11,199 nucleotides of DNA from an uncultured Acidimicrobiaceae bacterium (GTDB lineage: Bacteria; Actinomycetota; Acidimicrobiia; Acidimicrobiales; Ilumatobacteraceae), in the NCBI GenBank assembly GCA_903919215.1, contig CAIXHI010000356.1, forward strand, positions 1-11,199. The letters are read 5' to 3'. Positions 5,434-11,199 of the stretch are shown here, one piece after another. The translations under genes were made by a program, and so were the position numbers. The notes below the pieces were generated by a model. The model did no database searches. It was not told the origin of the DNA and saw only the letters and a program-made list of their open reading frames with translations. The stretch's first letter is position 1; each line of letters starts with the position of its first letter.

Positions 5434-6180
5434 ATGACTTCCATCGCTCTCAAGACCACCTCTGGCAAGGACGCTGGCGCCCTCACGCTCGACGCCGATG
5501 TCTTCGGCATCCAGCCGAACGTGCCCGTCATGCACCAGGTCGTCACCGCTCAGCTCGCCGCCCGTCGCTCGGGTACGCAGAGCACCAAGACCCGCTCGGA
5601 AGTCAGCGGCGGCGGCAAGAAGCCGTTCAAGCAGAAGGGTACGGGCAGCGCCCGTCAGGGCTCGACCCGTGCACCGCACTACAGCGGTGGTGGCGTCGCC
5701 CTCGGACCCAAGCCGCGCAAGTACGACCAGAAGACCCCCAAGAAGATGATCAAGCTGGCACTGCGCTCGGCACTCAGCGATCGCGCTTCCGAAGGCAAGG
5801 TCGTCGTCATCGACAGCTGGGGTTTCGATGCACCCAAGACCAAGAGCGCCAAGGCCGCCCTCAGCGCCCTCGGTCTCGATGGCAAGGTGCTCGTGGTGGT
5901 GGATGTCACCGACACCAACACCATCCGCAGCTTCCTCAACTTGCCGGAAGTGCAGCTCATCGAAGTCAACGAGCTGAACGCCTACGACATCTTGTGCAAC
6001 GACTACGTCGTCTTCACGCAGTCCACGCTTCCCGGCACATCGGTGATCGCCGATGCCCCGGCGAAGAAGGCCCCCGCCAAGAAGGCCGCCGCCAAGAAGG
6101 CCGAGCCGGCCGCTACTGACGAGGCCGCTACTGACGAGGCCGCTACTGAAGAGGCCGCTACCGAAGAGGATGGCGAGTGA
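5434..6180 (+). CDS. rplD: Large ribosomal subunit protein uL4, with long charged tail
   Basis: L4 lines the polypeptide exit tunnel, and in some bacteria it represses its own operon. The body (about 1-206) has the extended tunnel loop TRSEVSGGGKKPFKQKGTG followed by SARQGSTRAPHYSGGG (53-86), then the Rossmann-like globular part with KMIKLALRSALSDRA. The 248-residue length exceeds the usual 200-220 because of a C-terminal tail. Residues about 209-222 are basic (APAKKAPAKKAAAKK) and residues 226-248 are acidic, built from four five-residue units (AATDE, AATDE, AATEE, AATEE) plus DGE. Such tails are seen in some actinobacterial r-proteins and are probably disordered. The start at 5434 lies 4 nt after rplC. 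The stop overlaps the rplW start by one base. Confidence 0.98.
   Translation: MTSIALKTTSGKDAGALTLDADVFGIQPNVPVMHQVVTAQLAARRSGTQSTKTRSEVSGGGKKPFKQKGTGSARQGSTRAPHYSGGGVALGPKPRKYDQKTPKKMIKLALRSALSDRASEGKVVVIDSWGFDAPKTKSAKAALSALGLDGKVLVVVDVTDTNTIRSFLNLPEVQLIEVNELNAYDILCNDYVVFTQSTLPGTSVIADAPAKKAPAKKAAAKKAEPAATDEAATDEAATEEAATEEDGE
6109..6168 (+). repeat. Four tandem 15-nt repeats at the end of rplD
   Basis: The units are 6109-6123, 6124-6138, 6139-6153 and 6154-6168. Units 1 and 2 are identical (GCCGCTACTGACGAG); unit 3 differs by GAC to GAA, and unit 4 also by ACT to ACC. The repeat keeps the reading frame and encodes AATDE or AATEE. The last unit ends in GAAGAG, which with the next bases forms the Shine-Dalgarno of rplW (AGAGGA, 6165-6170). 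Copy number could vary by slippage. Confidence 0.92.
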
Positions 6181-6470
6181 TGAAAGATCCCCGCGACATC
6201 ATCCTGGCACCTGTGGTGTCGGAGAAGAGCTACGGCCTGATCGAACAGGGCGTCTACACCTTCAAGGTGCACCCCAGCGCGAGCAAGCCCGAGATCAGCG
6301 ATGCCATCGAGAGCATCTGGGGCGTGACCGTCATGAAGGTCAACACGCTCAACCGCAAGGGCAAGGCCACGCGCGCTCGTCGCACTGGCAAGGCCGGTTC
6401 CAAGCCCGACACCAAGCGGGCGATCGTCACCCTGGCAGCGGGCGATGAGATCCCGCTGTTCGAGCACTGA
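6180..6470 (+). CDS. rplW: Large ribosomal subunit protein uL23
   Basis: This 96-residue L23 sits at the mouth of the exit tunnel and docks trigger factor and the signal recognition particle. Landmarks are DPRDIILAPVVSEKSYGLIE at the N-terminus, YTFKVHPSASKPEISDAIESIW (about 26-47), the V-NT-NRKGK element, and the extended basic loop with RARRTGKAGSKPDTKRAIVTL. Length is usual. I chose ATG 6180, whose A is also the last base of the rplD TGA stop. AGAGGA at 6165-6170 is 9 nt before it. A GTG at 6177 in the same frame would add one Met-like residue and is less likely. Expression depends on ribosomes finishing rplD. It is followed by rplB after 11 nt. Confidence 0.97.
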   Translation: MKDPRDIILAPVVSEKSYGLIEQGVYTFKVHPSASKPEISDAIESIWGVTVMKVNTLNRKGKATRARRTGKAGSKPDTKRAIVTLAAGDEIPLFEH

Positions 6471-6481
6471 GGCGCACCATC

Positions 6482-7321
6482 ATGGCCATTCGTTCCCGTA
6501 AGCCCACCAGCGCCGGTCGTCGTTTCCAGACCAGCTCCGATTTCTCCGAGATCACGAAGACGACTCCCGAGAAGTCCCTCGTCACCTCGCTCTCCAAGAG
6601 CGGCGGTCGCAACGTCTACGGTCGCAAGACCAGCCGTCACCGCGGTGGCGGACACAAGCGTGCGTACCGTGTCATCGACTTCCGTCGTGTCAAGGACGAC
6701 ATCACGGCCAAGGTCGCTGCCATCGAGTACGACCCCAACCGCACCTGTCGTATCGCCCTGCTGCACTATGCAGATGGCGAGAAGGCCTACATTCTGGCCC
6801 CCAAGGGCCTCAAGGTCGGCGATCACGTCAGCAGCGGACACCACTCGGACATCAAGCCCGGCAACGCGTTGCCGCTGCGCTTCATCCCGGTCGGTACCAC
6901 CGTGCACAACGTCGAACTGCGCCCCGGTGGCGGCGGTGCGATGGCTCGTTCGGCCGGCGTCGCCGTGCAGCTGGTCGCCAAGGAAGGCGAGTTCGCCACC
7001 TTGCGTCTGCCCAGCACCGAGATGCGCCGCGTGCTCATCGATTGCCGCGCCACGATCGGCGAAGTCGGCAACAGCGAGCACGAGCTCGTCACCATCGGTA
7101 AGGCCGGTCGCAACCGCTGGAAGGGCGTTCGCCCGCAGACCCGTGGTGTGGCCATGAACCCCGTCGACCACCCCCTGGGTGGTGGCGAAGGCCGTACTTC
7201 TGGTGGTCGCCCGCCAGTGTCCCCCTGGGGTAAGCCCGAGGGTGTCCGTACTCGTAACACCAACAAGCCGACGCAGAAGCTCATCGTGCGCCGTCGCCGC
7301 ACGTCGAAGGGCCGGAGGTAA
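6482..7321 (+). CDS. rplB: Large ribosomal subunit protein uL2
   Basis: This 279-residue L2 binds 23S rRNA near the peptidyl transferase centre and is needed for subunit joining. Visible landmarks are RKPTSAGRRFQTSSDFSEIT at the start, GGRNVYGRKTSRHRGGGHKRAYR (41-63), the OB-like and SH3-like cores with DPNRTCRIALLHYADGEKAYI, and the conserved C-terminal RGVAMNPVDHPLGGGEGR (221-238). H230 corresponds to the histidine studied in E. coli L2 (H229). It ends in VRRRRTSKGRR. The length is standard. The start lies 11 nt after rplW. Its final codons carry CGGAGG (7314-7319), the Shine-Dalgarno of rpsS. Nothing is unusual. Confidence 0.99.
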   Translation: MAIRSRKPTSAGRRFQTSSDFSEITKTTPEKSLVTSLSKSGGRNVYGRKTSRHRGGGHKRAYRVIDFRRVKDDITAKVAAIEYDPNRTCRIALLHYADGEKAYILAPKGLKVGDHVSSGHHSDIKPGNALPLRFIPVGTTVHNVELRPGGGGAMARSAGVAVQLVAKEGEFATLRLPSTEMRRVLIDCRATIGEVGNSEHELVTIGKAGRNRWKGVRPQTRGVAMNPVDHPLGGGEGRTSGGRPPVSPWGKPEGVRTRNTNKPTQKLIVRRRRTSKGRR

Positions 7322-7326
7322 CACCC

Positions 7327-7611
7327 ATGTCACGCAGCCTGAAGAAGGGGCCGTTCGTTGACGACCACCTGCTGAAGAAGGTCGACGATCAGAACGCCGC
7401 CGGCGAGCGTAAGGTCATCAAGACCTGGAGCCGTCGCAGCACGATCATCCCCGACATGGTCGGTCACACCATCGCCGTCCACGACGGTCGCAAGCACGTG
7501 CCGGTCTATGTGACCGAAAGCATGGTCGGGCACAAGCTGGGCGAATTCAGCCCGACTCGTACCTTCAAGTACCACGCTGGCCAGGAAAAGAACACGAAGG
7601 GTCGCCGCTGA
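7327..7611 (+). CDS. rpsS: Small ribosomal subunit protein uS19
   Basis: This complete 94-residue S19 belongs to the 30S head and works with S13 near the A-site tRNA. It starts MSRSLKKGPFVDDHLLKKV and has the family signature IKTWSRRSTIIPDMVGHTIAVHDGRKHVPVYV followed by MVGHKLGEFSPTRTFKYH. Length is normal. It begins 5 nt after rplB with CGGAGG at 7314-7319 as Shine-Dalgarno. The stop TGA at 7609-7611 shares its last base with the rplV start. Confidence 0.98.
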   Translation: MSRSLKKGPFVDDHLLKKVDDQNAAGERKVIKTWSRRSTIIPDMVGHTIAVHDGRKHVPVYVTESMVGHKLGEFSPTRTFKYHAGQEKNTKGRR

Positions 7612-8252
7612 TGACCGGTCCGAAGCTCAACGAGAAGTCGTTCGTCGCCGGCGAACGCAGTGGCACGAAGGCGAGCGCGCTCTACATTCGCTCGTCGGCC
7701 TCCAAGGCCCGCGTCGTGCTGAACCTGATCCGCGACCTGCCGGTGCGCAACGCCGACGAGGTGCTGCAGTTCACCGACCGCGAGATTGCCGGCACCATCC
7801 GCAAGGTGCTCGCCAGCGCTGTGGCCAACGCCCAGCACAATGACGAGCAGGATCCTGAGGAACTGTTTGTCAAGGCGTGCTTCGCCGACGAGGGCCCGAC
7901 GCTGAAGCGTTTCACCCCCCGTGCTCGTGGCCGCGCCGGTCGCATCAAGAAGCGCACCTGCCACATCACGATCATCGTGGCTCGTCTCGACGACGTTCGT
8001 ATTGAAGTCGTGCAGGCACGTGAGGCCAAGCGCACCGCCGGCGGTCGCCGCCGTGGCGCTGCAGTTGGCGGCACCTCGGCCAGCCGCAAGGCGCGCGTCG
8101 AGCGCAGCCGTGAGCGTGCGGTTGCTGCCAAGGATCACGACCACGATCACGATCACGATCACGACCACGATCACGACCATGGTGACGAGGCTGCGGCCGA
8201 CGTCGTCGAAACGGTCGAGACCACCGATACGCCGGAAACGGAGACCAACTGA
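7611..8252 (+). CDS. rplV: Large ribosomal subunit protein uL22, with His-Asp-rich tail
   Basis: L22 binds all domains of 23S rRNA, and its long hairpin lines the exit tunnel. The conserved core is about residues 20-132: ASALYIRSSASKARVVLNLIRD, REIAGTIRKVLASAVANAQHN, LFVKACFADEGPTLKRFTPRARGRAGRIKKRTCHITIIV. The product is 213 residues against about 110-120 for the family core. The extra 80 residues are first basic (AKRTAGGRRRGAAVGG, SRKARVERSRERA), then eight consecutive Asp-His pairs (175-190), then an acidic stretch ending DTPETETN. The tail is probably disordered; the Asp-His run could bind divalent metals, but nothing proves that. The start at 7611 overlaps the rpsS stop by one base, and its own stop overlaps rpsC by one base. 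The core is intact, so ribosomal function is expected. Confidence 0.97.
   Translation: MTGPKLNEKSFVAGERSGTKASALYIRSSASKARVVLNLIRDLPVRNADEVLQFTDREIAGTIRKVLASAVANAQHNDEQDPEELFVKACFADEGPTLKRFTPRARGRAGRIKKRTCHITIIVARLDDVRIEVVQAREAKRTAGGRRRGAAVGGTSASRKARVERSRERAVAAKDHDHDHDHDHDHDHDHGDEAAADVVETVETTDTPETETN
8133..8180 (+). repeat. Hexanucleotide repeat encoding (Asp-His)x8 in rplV
   Basis: Eight consecutive GAY-CAY units (mostly GATCAC, alternating with GACCAC and ending GACCAT) encode residues 175-190 of L22. Synonymous C/T changes show it is not a pure microsatellite and suggest the protein sequence itself has been kept. Nearby codons GGTGACGAG continue with an acidic tail. Confidence 0.95.
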
Positions 8253-9133
8253 TGGGTCAGAAGATCAACCCGTACGGCTTCCGACTCGGCGTCACCACCG
8301 ACTGGAAGAGCCGCTGGTTCAGCGAGCGCGAGTACAAGGAATACCTCACCGAGGACTGGAAGATCCGCCGTGCGCTGATGACCAAGCTCGAGTCCGCTGC
8401 GGTCAGCCGCATCGAGATCGAGCGCACTCGCGACAAGGTGCGGATCGACATCCACACCGCTCGTCCGGGCATCGTCATCGGTCGTCGTGGCGCCCAGGCC
8501 GACGAACTGCGTGCATTGCTCACGCAGATCACCGGCAACCCGAAGGTGCAGCTGAACATCGTCGAGATCAAGAGCCCCGAGCTCGACGCAGCGCTCATCG
8601 CTCAGGGTGTCGCCGACCAGCTCGTCAACCGCATTGCGTTCCGTCGTGCGATGAAGCGTGCGGTGCAGAACGCCCAGAAGGCCGGCGCACTCGGTATCCG
8701 CGTGCAGTGTTCGGGTCGTCTCGGCGGTGCCGAAATGAGCCGTACCGAGTGGTACCGCGAAGGTCGGGTGCCGCTGCACACGCTGCGTGCCGACATCGAC
8801 TACGGCCTGCGTGAGGCTCGTACCTCCAGCGGTCGCGTCGGCGTCAAGGTCTGGATCTACAAGGGCGACATCGTGCCCTATAAGGCACAGACCGAAGACA
8901 AGATCGCTCGCGAAGCCGCCATGGCCGTCGGCGAAGCTGCCGGCCCGGCCGGTGCCGCCCGCAAGGTCGTCTCGTCAGGTGCCCGTCGCAAGGACGAGCC
9001 CGAAGTCGAGGCCGCCCCGCTGATCAAGGAAGCTGATCCCGAGCTGGAGAAGCTGCTCGACGAGGAAGAAGAGATCGCTCGCCGTACACACGGTGGCGCT
9101 CACGAAGCCCCGCATTTCCGTGGGGAGGACTGA
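8252..9133 (+). CDS. rpsC: Small ribosomal subunit protein uS3
   Basis: The 293-residue S3 sits at the mRNA entry site and is part of the ribosomal helicase. It starts MGQKINPYGFRLGVTTDWKSRWF. The KH domain has its GxxG loop as GRRG at 77-80 within IVIGRRGAQADELRALL. The C-terminal domain has QNAQKAGALGIRVQCSGRLGGAEMSRTEWYREGRVPLHTLRADIDYG (about 139-184) and GVKVWIYKGDIVPY. The usual length is 210-275, so the tail after about residue 212 is long: an Ala-rich stretch, then a strongly acidic coil-like run (ADPELEKLLDEEEEIARR, 261-278) and a His-containing end (THGGAHEAPHFRGED). The start overlaps the rplV stop by one base. GGGAGG in its last codons serves rplP. Confidence 0.98.
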   Translation: MGQKINPYGFRLGVTTDWKSRWFSEREYKEYLTEDWKIRRALMTKLESAAVSRIEIERTRDKVRIDIHTARPGIVIGRRGAQADELRALLTQITGNPKVQLNIVEIKSPELDAALIAQGVADQLVNRIAFRRAMKRAVQNAQKAGALGIRVQCSGRLGGAEMSRTEWYREGRVPLHTLRADIDYGLREARTSSGRVGVKVWIYKGDIVPYKAQTEDKIAREAAMAVGEAAGPAGAARKVVSSGARRKDEPEVEAAPLIKEADPELEKLLDEEEEIARRTHGGAHEAPHFRGED

Positions 9134-9139
9134 TCCAAC

Positions 9140-9556
9140 ATGTTGATGCCCCGTAAAGTCGCACACCGCAAGCACCACCGCGGTCGTACGTTCGGTAACT
9201 CCAAGGGTGGCACCGAACTCGCCTTTGGCGAGTACGGCATCCAGGCGCTCGAGCCGGGCTGGCTGACCGCCCGCCAGATCGAAGCCGCTCGTATTGCCAT
9301 GACCCGCGCGATCAAGCGTGGTGGCAAGGTCTGGATCAACATCTTCCCGGACAAGCCGGTCACCAAGAAGCCGGCCGAGACCCGCATGGGTTCCGGCAAG
9401 GGCAACCCCGAGTTCTGGGTGGCAGTCGTCCGCCCCGGACGCGTGCTCTTCGAGCTCTCGTATCCGAACGAGGAGACCGCCCGGTCCGCAATGGCCAAGG
9501 CGATCCAGAAGCTCCCCATCAAGGCACGCATCATTACCCGTGAGGAGATCATCTGA
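9140..9556 (+). CDS. rplP: Large ribosomal subunit protein uL16
   Basis: This complete 138-residue L16 helps position tRNA at the A site and the central protuberance. The sequence starts MLMPRKVAHRKHHRGRTFG and has GYGIQALEPGW-like sequence (here EYGIQALEPGWLTARQIEAARIAMTRAIKRGGKVWINIFPDKPVT), RMGSGKGNPEFWVAVVRPGRVLFEL, and ends KARIITREEII. ATG 9140 is preferred since GGGAGG at 9123-9128 lies 11 nt upstream and many L16s start with M-L-x-P. ATG 9146 is an alternative two codons later. The gene follows rpsC after 6 nt and shares one base with rpmC. Confidence 0.98.
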   Translation: MLMPRKVAHRKHHRGRTFGNSKGGTELAFGEYGIQALEPGWLTARQIEAARIAMTRAIKRGGKVWINIFPDKPVTKKPAETRMGSGKGNPEFWVAVVRPGRVLFELSYPNEETARSAMAKAIQKLPIKARIITREEII

Positions 9557-9771
9557 TGGCTCGCTCCAATACCGAGCTGAAGGAAATGGATCTCGCGGCC
9601 CTCGTCGAAGAGCTGCGGGCCACCAAGCAGGAAGCCCTCAACCTTCGCTTCCGCAACGCAACCGGTCAGCTCGACAACAACGCCGAGATGAGCAAGGTTC
9701 GTCGCCAGATCGCCCGTATCAACACCCACATCCGCGCCCGGGAGATTGCGCTGGCGGAGGGGAGCAAGTGA
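9556..9771 (+). CDS. rpmC: Large ribosomal subunit protein uL29
   Basis: This 71-residue two-helix protein lies near the exit tunnel opening beside L23. It shows the L29 pattern ELKEMDLAALVEELRATKQEALNLRFRNATGQLDNNAEMSKVRRQIARINTHIRARE: an N-terminal helix with LxxLxxELxxxKxExLxLRFQ-type spacing, then the (I)RRxIARIxT helix. The length is normal. It starts on the last base of the rplP stop, and its TGA shares a base with the rpsQ start. Its end carries the GGAGGGGAG Shine-Dalgarno of rpsQ. Confidence 0.96.
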   Translation: MARSNTELKEMDLAALVEELRATKQEALNLRFRNATGQLDNNAEMSKVRRQIARINTHIRAREIALAEGSK

Positions 9772-10055
9772 TGTCCGAAGAACAGAACGAAGCCGAAATC
9801 AGTGAGCGCAACAATCGCAAGACCCGCGAGGGTCTGGTCGTGTCCAACAAGATGGACAAGACCGCGGTGGTTGCCGTCATCGAGCGTGTCCGTCACCCCA
9901 AGTACGGCAAGTTCATGATGCGCACCAAGAAGCTCTACGTACATGACGAGTCCAACGACGTCAACATTGGCGACAAGGTCCGCGTGATGGAGACCCGCCC
10001 GCTGAGCAAGAACAAGCGCTGGCGCGTCGTGGAGATCTTGGAGCGTGCCAAATGA
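9771..10055 (+). CDS. rpsQ: Small ribosomal subunit protein uS17
   Basis: The 94-residue S17 binds 16S rRNA early in 30S assembly. The OB-fold core starts at about residue 17: NRKTREGLVVSNKMDKTAVVAVIERVRHPKYGKFMMRTKKLYVHDESNDVNIGDKVRVMETRPLSKNKRWRVVEIL, including the conserved DKTxVV and HPxYGK segments. The first 16 residues (MSEEQNEAEISERNNR) form a short acidic extension. The start at 9771 is set by the purine-rich GGAGGGGAG just upstream and by the one-base overlap with rpmC. The same frame is open far upstream, inside rplP and rpmC, but that is only a shadow. It overlaps rplN by four bases (ATGA). Confidence 0.97.
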   Translation: MSEEQNEAEISERNNRKTREGLVVSNKMDKTAVVAVIERVRHPKYGKFMMRTKKLYVHDESNDVNIGDKVRVMETRPLSKNKRWRVVEILERAK

Positions 10056-10420
10056 TTCAGCAGGAATCCCGCCTCCGCGTCGCCGACAACAGCGGCGCCA
10101 AGGAAGTGCTCTGCATCAAGGTGCTCGGCGGTACCCGTCGTCGCTACGCTGGCATTGGCGACATTTTCGTCGCCACGGTGAAGGACGCGATCCCCGGTGC
10201 AGCCGTCAAGAAGGGCGACGTCGTCAAGTGCGTCGTCGTCCGCACGAAGAAGGAACGGCGCCGTCCCGACGGCAGCTACATCCGCTTCGATGAAAACGCC
10301 GCCGTGATCATCAAGGACGATCTCACGCCGCGCGGTACCCGAATCTTCGGGCCCGTCGGTCGTGAGCTGCGTGACAAGAAGTTCATGCGCATCGTGTCGC
10401 TGGCCCCGGAGGTGCTGTGA
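10052..10420 (+). CDS. rplN: Large ribosomal subunit protein uL14
   Basis: The 122-residue L14 sits at the subunit interface and forms an intersubunit bridge. It starts MIQQESRLRVADNSGAKEVLCIKVLGGTRRRYAGIGD and continues with KDAIPGAAVKKGDVVKCVVVRTKKERRRPDGSYIRFDENAAVII, then PRGTRIFGPVGRELRDKKFMRIVSLAPEVL. This is textbook L14 in sequence and length. The start forms an ATGA overlap with rpsQ. CCGGAGG near its end (10406-10412) is the Shine-Dalgarno of rplX. Confidence 0.99.
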   Translation: MIQQESRLRVADNSGAKEVLCIKVLGGTRRRYAGIGDIFVATVKDAIPGAAVKKGDVVKCVVVRTKKERRRPDGSYIRFDENAAVIIKDDLTPRGTRIFGPVGRELRDKKFMRIVSLAPEVL

Positions 10421-10422
10421 CC

Positions 10423-10728
10423 ATGAAGCTCAAGAAGGGCGACACCGTCGTCGTCATCGCCGGCAAGGACAAGGGCACCGAGGGTGAAGTGGTGCAGGTC
10501 ATGCCCACTCGCAACAAGGTCATTGTCAACGGCGTGAACACGGCCAAGAAGCACAGCAAGCCGCGCAAGTCGAATCAGCAGGGCGGCATCATCGACCGCG
10601 ATATGCCGGTCGACGCCAGCAACGTGATGCTCGTCCACAAGGGCAAGCCCACTCGCGTCGGCTACCAGATCCAGCCCGACGGCACCAAGGTGCGCGTCGC
10701 CAAGCGAACCGGTGAGGTGATCTCATGA
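10423..10728 (+). CDS. rplX: Large ribosomal subunit protein uL24
   Basis: The 101-residue L24 is an assembly initiator for the 50S subunit. The KOW motif is KKGDTVVVIAGKDKGTEGEVVQVMP (4-28), followed by VIVNGVNTAKKHSKPRKSNQQGGIIDRDMPVDASNVML, typical of bacterial L24. I start at ATG 10423 because CCGGAGG at 10406-10412 is 10 nt upstream and MKLKKGD is the usual beginning. An in-frame GTG at 10417 would leave only 4 nt to the Shine-Dalgarno and add two residues. It follows the rplN stop by two bases and overlaps rplE by four. Confidence 0.97.
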   Translation: MKLKKGDTVVVIAGKDKGTEGEVVQVMPTRNKVIVNGVNTAKKHSKPRKSNQQGGIIDRDMPVDASNVMLVHKGKPTRVGYQIQPDGTKVRVAKRTGEVIS

Positions 10729-11199
10729 CCGCCGCTACAACCAGTGCTCCTCGCCTCAAGCAGAAGTACCACGATGAGGTGAAGGCAGCGTTGAAGGCCG
10801 ATCTCGGCTTGACCAATGCGATGCAGGTGCCCAAGCTCGAGAAGATCGTGATCAACATGGGCGTCGGCAGGGCCACCCAGCAGCCGTCGCTGCTCGAGGG
10901 TGCTGTCTCCGACCTGGCCAAGATCAGCGGTCAGAAGCCCGTGATTACCAAGGCCGGTACCTCGATCGCCAACTTCAAGTTGCGTGAAGGTCAGTCCATC
11001 GGTTGCAAGGTCACGCTGCGCGGCGACCGGATGTGGGAGTTCCTCGATCGTCTGATCGCAGTGGCCATTCCCCGTATCCGCGACTTCCGCGGTCTGCCGG
11101 CCTTCAGCTGGGATGGCCGGGGCAACTACACCTTCGGTCTCAGCGACCAGACGGTGTTCCCGGAGATCGAATACGACAAGATCGATGCCACTCGTGGCA
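10725..11199 (+). CDS. rplE: Large ribosomal subunit protein uL5, 3' end outside window
   Basis: The start of L5, a central protuberance protein that binds 5S rRNA and contacts P-site tRNA. About 158 residues are present and the frame is still open at the window edge; the family is about 180 residues, so roughly 20-25 are missing. Visible landmarks are LKQKYHDEVKAALKADLGL, VPKLEKIVINMGVGRA, GQKPVITKAGTSIANFKLREGQSIGCKVTLRGDRMWEFLDRL, IPRIRDFRGLPAFSWDGRGNYTFGLSDQTVFPEI. The short N-terminal extension MTAATTSAPR is common in actinobacteria. The ATG at 10725 overlaps the rplX stop as ATGA. It opens the spc part of the cluster's second half. Confidence 0.98.
   Translation, partial: MTAATTSAPRLKQKYHDEVKAALKADLGLTNAMQVPKLEKIVINMGVGRATQQPSLLEGAVSDLAKISGQKPVITKAGTSIANFKLREGQSIGCKVTLRGDRMWEFLDRLIAVAIPRIRDFRGLPAFSWDGRGNYTFGLSDQTVFPEIEYDKIDATRG

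Noticed and set aside
3204..5546. A 780-codon open frame on the minus strand across hipA and rplC
   Set aside because: It is antisense to two well-supported genes plus the rplC leader, has no recognisable domain, and is low in hydrophobic pattern; long antisense frames are common in GC-rich DNA.
6254..7333. A 359-codon minus-strand frame opposite rplW and rplB
   Set aside because: It is a shadow of two canonical ribosomal genes with no start signal and no recognisable family.
6055..8180. CRISPR-like reading of the repeats in rplD and rplV
   Set aside because: Repeats are adjacent, in frame, without spacers, and encode simple peptide repeats; no cas genes are present.
7921..8814. A 297-codon + strand frame overlapping rplV and rpsC
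   Set aside because: It is an out-of-frame reading of both genes, rich in Arg/Pro/Ser, with no family resemblance.
9318..9770. Long N-terminal extension of S17 read from inside rplP
   Set aside because: The translation is Ser/Arg-rich frame-shadow sequence, and S17 begins at 9771 with a strong ribosome binding site.

Overview
The window is a GC-rich bacterial chromosome segment carrying the end of tuf and most of the S10-spc ribosomal protein cluster, all on the + strand. EF-Tu, S10, L3 and L2 read as actinobacterial: EF-Tu ends in GRTVGAGRVTKITK, and L4, L22 and S3 have long low-complexity C-terminal tails. I infer Actinomycetota. An Acidimicrobiia/Ilumatobacter-like lineage is a guess from the style of these proteins and is not proven by the sequence.

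Layout. 1-803: 3' end of tuf and complete rpsJ, followed by a strong hairpin terminator (828-860). 881-2255: an intact IS256-family (mutator-type) insertion sequence with recognisable terminal inverted repeats. 2292-2909: a YgjV-like membrane protein carrying a C-terminal GNAT-like domain. 2910-3022: an AT-rich regulatory gap. 3023-4550: a hipB-hipA type II toxin-antitoxin pair. 4551-4793: a non-coding leader with a candidate promoter and four predicted hairpins. 4794-11199: rplC-rplD-rplW-rplB-rpsS-rplV-rpsC-rplP-rpmC-rpsQ-rplN-rplX-rplE, packed with 1-4 nt overlaps or gaps of at most 11 nt. The last gene runs off the window.

How it fits together. In most bacteria rpsJ is the first gene of the same transcript as rplC. 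Here about 4 kb of accessory DNA lies between them. A terminator closes the tuf-rpsJ side, and a separate promoter plus a structured leader appears to open the rplC side. The ribosomal genes look normal and functional. Many starts are translationally coupled, so L3 to L5 would be made in concert from the leader upstream of rplC.

The most unusual points are the split of the S10 operon by an IS/HipBA block, the structured leader before rplC, an eightfold Asp-His repeat in the L22 tail, and a 15-nt tandem repeat at the end of rplD that also supplies the Shine-Dalgarno sequence of rplW. I see no CRISPR array, tRNA, rRNA, or convincing new multigene system. No stretch over 300 bases lacks a gene.
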